A DNA stretch of 64,000 nucleotides, from positions 10,001 through 74,000 of the forward strand of contig JAXRKP010000819.1 in the NCBI GenBank assembly GCA_037039925.1, given 5' to 3'. This DNA is from Doris montereyensis. Its lineage: Eukaryota > Mollusca > Gastropoda > Nudibranchia > Dorididae. Positions 1 to 64,000 of the stretch are shown here, in pieces. Position numbers and translations under genes: made by a program. Numbering within the stretch: position 1 is the stretch's first letter; each line of letters begins with the position of its first letter. The notes beneath the pieces were generated by a model that was given only the letters and a program-made list of their open reading frames with translations, was not told where the DNA came from and did no database searches.

Positions 1-57891
<57,891 letters not shown>

Positions 57892-59060
57892 AAAACTGTT
57901 AACACAAGTGACAGACTGGCAGGGAAGTGGAAAAGGGAATGGCTAAACTGTGTAGATGATTTAGAGTAGGATCTTAGACGGATTGTTATTTATTGTTTAT
58001 TTTCAGATGCCAGTATACTTCTTTTCCTTCTAGGTAGCATGTCCTTTCAGCAGAGTGCAACTTTCCTAACAGGGCCTCTGAAAAAAAATCTCTCCTGAGC
58101 CATGCGTCCAGCTTTAGAGACAGTAGGTACAGGTTGTTCCATGATATCTTTATGACTCCTATCTTCTTTTCTGGCATTTTCCGCCCCGTTTTTCAAAACA
58201 TTTTCTATAAAAACAGATGCCTCTTTTCCAAACTATTTCGCCTCTCTATGTGGCCAAAGTATTTGATTTTCCTTGCTCTGGTTAGTTGTATCAAGGAGCC
58301 CATTTTCTAGTTGTATCAAGGAGCCCATTTTCTAGTTGTATCAAGGAGCCCATTTTCCTATTTGTATCAAAGCCCATTTTAGTTGCCCATTTTCTAGTTG
58401 TATCAAGAAGCCCATTTTCTAGTTGTATCAAAGGGAGCCCATTTTAGTTCTATCAAGGAGCCCATTTTCTAGTTGTATCAAAGAGCCCCTTTTCTAGTTG
58501 TATCAAGGGGCCCATTTTTTAGTTGTATCAAGGAGCTCATTTTTTAGTTGAATCAAGGAGCCCATTTTCTAGTTGTATCAAGGAGCCCATTTTCTAATTG
58601 TATCAAGGAGCCCATTTTTAGTTTTATCAAGGAGCCCATTTTCTAGTTGTATCAAGGAGCCCATTTTCTAGTTGAATCAAAGGAGCCCATTTTTTAGTTG
58701 TATCAAAGGAGCCCATTTTTTTATTGTATCAAAGAGCCCATTTTTTAGTTGTATCAAGGAGCCCATTTTCTAGTTTGTCAAGGGGCCCATTTTTTAGTTG
58801 TATTAAGGAGCTCATTTTTTAGTTGAATCAAGGAGCCCATTTTCTAGTTGTATCAAGGAGCCCATTTTCTAGTTGTATCAAGGAGCCCATTTTCTAGTTG
58901 AATCAAGGAGCCCATTTTTTAGTTGAATCAAGGACTAAGGAGCCCATTTTTAAACATTTCTAACTCTTTCAAAATTGACACGTTTGTTTTTTACTTTTGA
59001 GTCCATGGTCCCTTTAGTAAGCCTTCTCTATAAGATGAAATAAATTTATATTGAGTTGGG
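57892..59060 (+). other. Probable 3' untranslated region of DYNC2I1 with AATAAA at 59039-59044
   Basis: There is no further coding similarity after TAA. The first good AATAAA I see downstream is at 59039, just after a 25-bp satellite (58273-58950). If used, the transcript would carry the satellite in its 3' untranslated region. No transcript evidence is available. Confidence 0.45.
58273..58950. repeat. 25-bp minisatellite (about 27 copies) in the 3' region
   Basis: Unit tagttgtatcaaggagccca plus ttttc, on the sense strand of the probable 3' untranslated region. Confidence 0.96.
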
Positions 59061-60000
59061 TGAATAAACTCAACCGGCTGTATGAACTGATAAATCTTGG
59101 AAAAATGACTCTTTCTTGTATTTTCCAGCTATGCTTTGATGGCTTTATCTTACCTCATTCGCAAAATTTGTATGGTGTATAATATTCTGCTGATAAAACC
59201 TTAAATGGGTACCAATGTCCTTTTTGTTTTGTACTGGGGTTTGGGGTTTATTTTAGATATAAAAATGTGTGGATATTGTATTATTCATATATCATTGTGT
59301 GTTTTTTTCATTGAGTAAACACACAGCATGCAATGATTTATTTGTCAGGAAGATTTTTTCAGGGCATTTTTAAGGGAACTGTACAGAGAAGAGTTTACAA
59401 TTGAAATATTCAAACTTTTATCTCATAGCATTCTTTTTAAGAGAATTTTTTTATTATTCAAATTTTGTACCCTGGCCATATTCTGAAATATTATTTAATG
59501 AGATTTGTTCGCTAGTGAGTGGAATTTTGCAAAATCACAAATTCGATAAAACACTGAAGACATATGATGAGTCATTCAGGAGGAATCAATCCATCTGGAA
59601 AACAGTCAGCTATTTCTTGGTCACCAGACATGAACAATCATCACGTCATGTCCTATGTGAAATGGGGTTTTTTTCAATCAAAAAAAGATCAAAGGCTGGA
59701 AAACTCATTATTAGAAATATTTGTTCTCAAATGTAGAATAATAGTCGCATTAATTGTTCCGCAGTTGAATCATTCATTCATTGTCACTGTTGTTTACAAA
59801 TGTTGAAAATCCTTGAAATTTGTTGTTGCTTATTTTAGAAAGTATAAGCTACCGTACTGTAAATGTAACTCACCATGAAATATTTTTATGTTTGATATTA
59901 CAAGTTTAATTTATTCATCTTTTAGTCTTTTTTCTTCGCTTTTAATGCTGTAAGAGTATTAGAGGACCAAAACGCCTATGGAAAAATATATGCATGAGAG
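59061..60000. other. No recognisable gene
   Basis: AT-rich DNA with overlapping open frames of up to 111 codons at 59401-59806 but no family similarity, no domain and no splice context that I recognise. Confidence 0.5.
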
Positions 60001-60045
60001 AGAAAAGAGAGAGAAAGAGAGAGAGAGAGAAAGAAAGAGAGAGAA

Positions 60046-60130
<85 letters not shown>
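60001..60130. repeat. (GA)n microsatellite
   Basis: Imperfect to 60052, then pure ag repeats to 60130. Confidence 0.97.
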
Positions 60131-60131
<1 letters not shown>

Positions 60132-60139
60132 AATAATCT

Positions 60140-60335
60140 TTTTGTAGTTTTGGTAGCATAGTGATAGACTCAGACTTTGGATTGTGAGGTTTTTGGTTCA
60201 TACCCTGGCACTGGTAGGTCTGACATTGAATTCCTTAGAAAAAATGCCAAACACACATTTCCCCACTTGATTTCGGGTGCAAATGGGTCCCAATACCAGT
60301 TGCAGACTAAAACCTACGACTGAATTTTGTCCCGG
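60140..60335 (+). mobile_element. SINE family A, diverged
   Basis: ggtagcatagtgatagactc, aggtttttggttcataccct, tgacattgaattccttagaa and gggtgcaaatgggtcccaat. Confidence 0.7.
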
Positions 60336-62700
60336 TATTTTTTTACTTTCTAAAGTTCTATCTAAGGTTGTGATTTAGATTTGAATTATTGAAGAAGAGA
60401 AAAGAGAAAACTGCTTCTCTGTTTCAATTCTTTTGGCAAAGAATTCATATCCTTTATTCAATATCAATTCAAAGCCCGAGTAAACTCAAATTATAAATGT
60501 AATACGTAAGCCTCACATATATATTTGCTTTAAATTAAACAGCATGGACGCTCAAGTCAGAAACTACTGATTGTTAGATTTGCTTTGATCAGAGGGATTG
60601 TCCCTGTCCCCCCCAGCCTCCTTCCTCAAATCGAATTCAGGTTTTTTTCCACATCATTTTCAAAGTCGTTTTGTGTCATGCCAGCTCTATGTCCAGCTGC
60701 AAAACACAAAATGAAGTGGCCATGGCATCGGCTAACTGGCATTTTTACTTTGGTGACATTTGCAAAGTGAAGCAAGGGAAAAGCGTACCTGTTTGAGTGC
60801 CTCAACCGCTATTGGTCAAACTTGGTCCTTTCTCACTGTCTCCTTCCCATGTAGTTTCTTATATCTCAGTAGTAAATATTCTGAACTTGAGAAATTTCAT
60901 TGTGCCTTCTGTAAGATTCCTTACTGTTACATATGCTCTAGAAGATTTCAGCCCTGTATGTCAGCTGAGGCCATTGGAAGATTTCAGAATTGCTGCCACT
61001 AAAATGGGCATTAGAGAACTTTAGTGACCAATGAATTTGAGAGAATTCATAGTACTTTTCTGCTAACCTAAAACTCAAATTGAGACTCGTTTTAGATTAG
61101 TGTATACACATATTGGCCTAGTAAAACGAACAATCGTTTTTTTTTAAATCTTTATTTATTCCTCTTCCTTTACATTATCTGTAGTGTCATACAGCAATTA
61201 TTTTTATTATATTATAATTTCTGACAGGGACCAATTTACGAAGTAAATTTATAATTTTGAAATATCTATATATTATATTTTGTTAACAGAGACAAATGTT
61301 ACTATGGCTTTAATCTGTGATAACTTATGTTGACTAAGCGTACAGCTAATCCGTCCTAAATGGGAAAATTGTATGTGAAATGGTATTCCAGTACATGCAG
61401 TTCAGATCTTATATTATTTGAATACATGGATAACTTAATTGTCTTTTTGTCTTTTGCTATGATTTTCTAGTTGATCATTTGTTGGCTTTTATGAATTTGT
61501 ATTTGTCTGTGTTAAAAATCTCTGGTCAAATTATAGAGCAAAATTAATGCTTGCATGCCTTAATAATTTCTCTTTTTTTTTCTTCTTTTTTAAAAAAAAG
61601 TAATTTTAAAACAAAGATCATGAACTGTTATGGACTTCTATAAAATGTCTTTTAAGAGCATGAAAGTAAAAATTAAAATAATTTGAACATTACATCTAGT
61701 TTATCTAATCTTACTGCTGCAGCAGTTTTTCTCTTACAATTTTTGAAAACTTAAAACCAGAAAATTGGTGCAATCTATTTTAAATGCAGCATCACAATAC
61801 AAGTAATCTAGTGCAAATCATGATGCTTTCAATATTTCAAACTGCAGTTAAACCACATTCAACCGCCGTCCAGAACATAATTTATATTTTCTGTTGTTAT
61901 GACAGGCAGTGTTCAGTTATAAAATCAAGTGCCTTGCAAAGCTGCTTTTGCGTCTGGCATTCTGATTGGATGAAAATTTGAGCCCTAAACATAGCTGCCA
62001 ATTAAATTGTTAAAGTGTAGGACAGACTTGCACGGCTCTTGCTGCTTGAACTCTACCCTGTATTCTCTCAGGTGGCATTACTATATTATCTATATGTATT
62101 ACCAATATATTCCACGTTCTCCTATTAATTGTCTCGTAAATTTAAATCTAATGACTGTCTCCATGGAACTCTGTCAAAGTGGCCTTTTTTCTTTTACTAT
62201 TTTGCATTACGGGTACCAATGTGTCAAGACATTTTTTCTCGCACCAGGTAGGTAGAGGCCACTCTCTTTCAAACTTTGTGCACATCAAAAGGAAAACAAA
62301 TCTTACTAATGACCAAGATGATAATATGATAAATAAAACAAGTGGTAGGATGATAATTTCAACGCAAGCCAAATTTATCAGAATTTTGTTTTGTATATCA
62401 CATAAAAGAGTGCAGGTCATATGATATATTATGTCGGGACCCCAACAATTTTAGCTAAGCTACACCTTTCTTTTGAGAAAACTCAGATCAGAGTTTCACT
62501 TTCTGCACTTCTTTCATTAAAACTTCATTTATCTCAACATTTAACATTCAATTGTTTATATTTATAAGCGGTTGTGAGAAAAGCAAACCTGGTACTTGTG
62601 AATTTATTTATTTCCACCCAAAATTTCAGGACCATATTCATCTGGGGTTGTGAGATACATTCAACATGAACAATCAGCATGTACTTATGATCGCTTCTTA
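60336..62700. other. No recognisable gene
   Basis: AT-rich sequence. Open frames at 60585-61024, 61784-61981 and 62007-62424 overlap each other on both strands and show no recognisable motif. 61930-62035 carries a diverged reverse piece of the 81-bp unit of 28.6 kb. Confidence 0.5.
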
Positions 62701-62710
62701 GAAACTGTGT

Positions 62711-62723
62711 GGGGGGGGGGGGG
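62711..62723. repeat. Poly-G tract of 13
   Basis: Directly precedes the tRNA-like head of the family D SINE at 62718-62965. Confidence 0.95.
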
Positions 62724-62965
62724 CTCTGTGATTCAGAGGCAAGGTGTCAGCCTCTCAACCAGGTTCAAGTCTCGACAGTTAACAGATTTTCTCAATTTTT
62801 TTTTAGTTAAAGCCAGGTTGGTGAGTCGGCTCCTTTAGTCCTTTAGGGACACATGATGAAAAGGAGGTCCTGTGTGCAGATTACAACATTCTGTGCATGT
62901 TAAAATCCTTTGGCCCAAAAACAAATGAGATCACCGTAGTTGCGGATGTGGGTAAATCAAATCAA
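62718..62965 (+). mobile_element. SINE-like family D, forward copy
   Basis: Head ctctgtgattcagaggcaag..caaccaggttcaagtctcga (B-box-like), body gggacacatgatgaaaagga and aacattctgtgcatgttaaa, end gagatcaccgtagttgcgga. The reverse counterpart is at 9190-9395. Confidence 0.7.
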
Positions 62966-63170
62966 ATTAGAAGCTGTGTTGCTTGTTTTTTTGTGGTTTA
63001 TTTTTGTATTTTGTTGACAGACGTTAAACTTATTCAAGGTCTGAGAATACAGAAATGTCCCTAAGGTAAATTCCTCTAACTTTTTCCTGTCAATTTTTTT
63101 TCATTTGTAAAATTTTAATTATGATTATTAATAGCTATTTATTGAAAGATAAACATTAGACTCATTCAAT

Positions 63171-63222
63171 GTTTGAGAATTTATAAACGTCCCATACTGA
63201 GAATATATAAACGTCCCATATT
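63171..63222. repeat. Short duplication
   Basis: gagaatttataaacgtccca is repeated as gagaatatataaacgtccca. Confidence 0.85.
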
Positions 63223-63815
63223 CCTCTAACTCCTTTTGGCCAATTAGACATTTTGAATTTAAGAGATATTGCGTTTGTTGTTATTTATTTTTACAGCTAC
63301 ATGTATATTGTAAAATGAAAAACTTTTTCGGCATGACCTCCTAAGGAAATCTACATGCTGATGACTGATTTGAATGGATTATTGTCTGTTGATCTAAAAG
63401 TATGTATCTATCTGGACACTGAATTGCTTAATAAAAGATCTTTAACTTCTCTGTTTTGCTTTGTGTTTCTTTTCTTTCTTTGTTCTTCTTTTATTTTTTA
63501 GAGATCCAGAATAAGTTTTCTTTCTGCTTTAATTTTCTGTCTTTATGTTTTATTATTTGCATGTGTCTAGTCTTTGAAGTTAAGACCACTTTATTGTAAT
63601 ATATAGCAAAAAAGAGGTGAGGGTAGTAGGAGAGATAAAAGGTACATTTTTGTATATAATTCTTTATTGACTTTCATGCTGTTTTATATTATATTATAAG
63701 AGCCTGCTTTCCGTATTTCTTGATTGTCATATCTGTTCTTCTATATGGAGTGGAGGCTTTGAAGACCATATCAGGGATAATGGAAAAATTCCAATCCTTT
63801 ATCAATGACTCATAG

Positions 63816-64000
63816 TTAGCTCGGTTGGTAGCACGCTTTCTTTTCATGGCATGGCGATGAGTGCCGACGCAGAGGTCATGGGTTTGATCCCCATGGTGGC
63901 CAGGATTTTTTTCTGTCTATTCCTTGTATTTGTCTCGTCTTTGTTCCTATGGGGCTTTCACATTATCTTGTGTCATTACATTCACTTCCAACATGCCCCC
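63816..64000 (+). mobile_element. SINE family B, cut by window end
   Basis: A box tagttagctcggttggtagc and B box gggtttgatccccatggtgg. Colinear with 45768-45965 and very similar, so the family was active fairly recently. Confidence 0.88.

Noticed and set aside
59401..59806. 111- and 80-codon overlapping open frames
   Set aside because: No similarity, no splice or start context; within chance for AT-rich DNA of this length.

Overview
This is animal (metazoan) nuclear DNA, AT-rich and intron-rich, with dense microsatellites, minisatellites and tRNA-derived SINEs. I recognise one protein-coding gene. It lies on the + strand and fills almost the whole window (about 1651 to 57891, with the 3' untranslated region running on to about 59.06 kb). 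It is the orthologue of WDR60/DYNC2I1, the intermediate chain of the cytoplasmic dynein-2 motor that drives retrograde intraflagellar transport in cilia. The species cannot be fixed from the sequence. An invertebrate, perhaps a mollusc or another lophotrochozoan, is my guess from the SINE and repeat style, with low confidence.

Layout. 1-1650: a (TC)n tract, then unassigned DNA; the first coding exon is either here and not recognisable or lies upstream. 1651-28463: small exons encoding the disordered, Arg/His/Asp/Glu/Lys-rich N-terminal half, set in long introns. 29205-32198: a conserved core (the RDVQTDEIE segment and the start of the propeller). 32199-41364: one 9.2-kb intron full of repeats. 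41365-57891: thirteen-plus exons of the C-terminal WD40 beta-propeller, ending in TAA at 57889-57891. 57892-64000: 3' untranslated and flanking DNA with a 25-bp satellite, SINEs and no recognisable gene.

Nearly every intron holds its own minisatellite (periods 15, 20, 25, 29, 31, 40, 42, 43, 48, 49, 55, 57, 58 and 81 bp). There are also at least four SINE-like families with tRNA-like heads, an unclassified ~1-kb dispersed element present twice, fragments of LINE 3' ends, a foldback palindrome and a MITE-like inverted-repeat element.

The exon chain has canonical GT/AG sites and matching phases, apart from about ten one- or two-base length faults, almost all in homopolymers or dinucleotide runs. 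Because I see no nonsense substitutions and no lost splice sites, I read these as consensus errors of a long-read type assembly rather than as a dead gene. They would make an automatic gene model fragment. I found no new molecular system. The most interesting items are a single-unit relative of an expanded array, a 40-bp satellite whose every monomer can fold as a hairpin, and an unclassified element that begins just downstream of two splice donors of the same gene.
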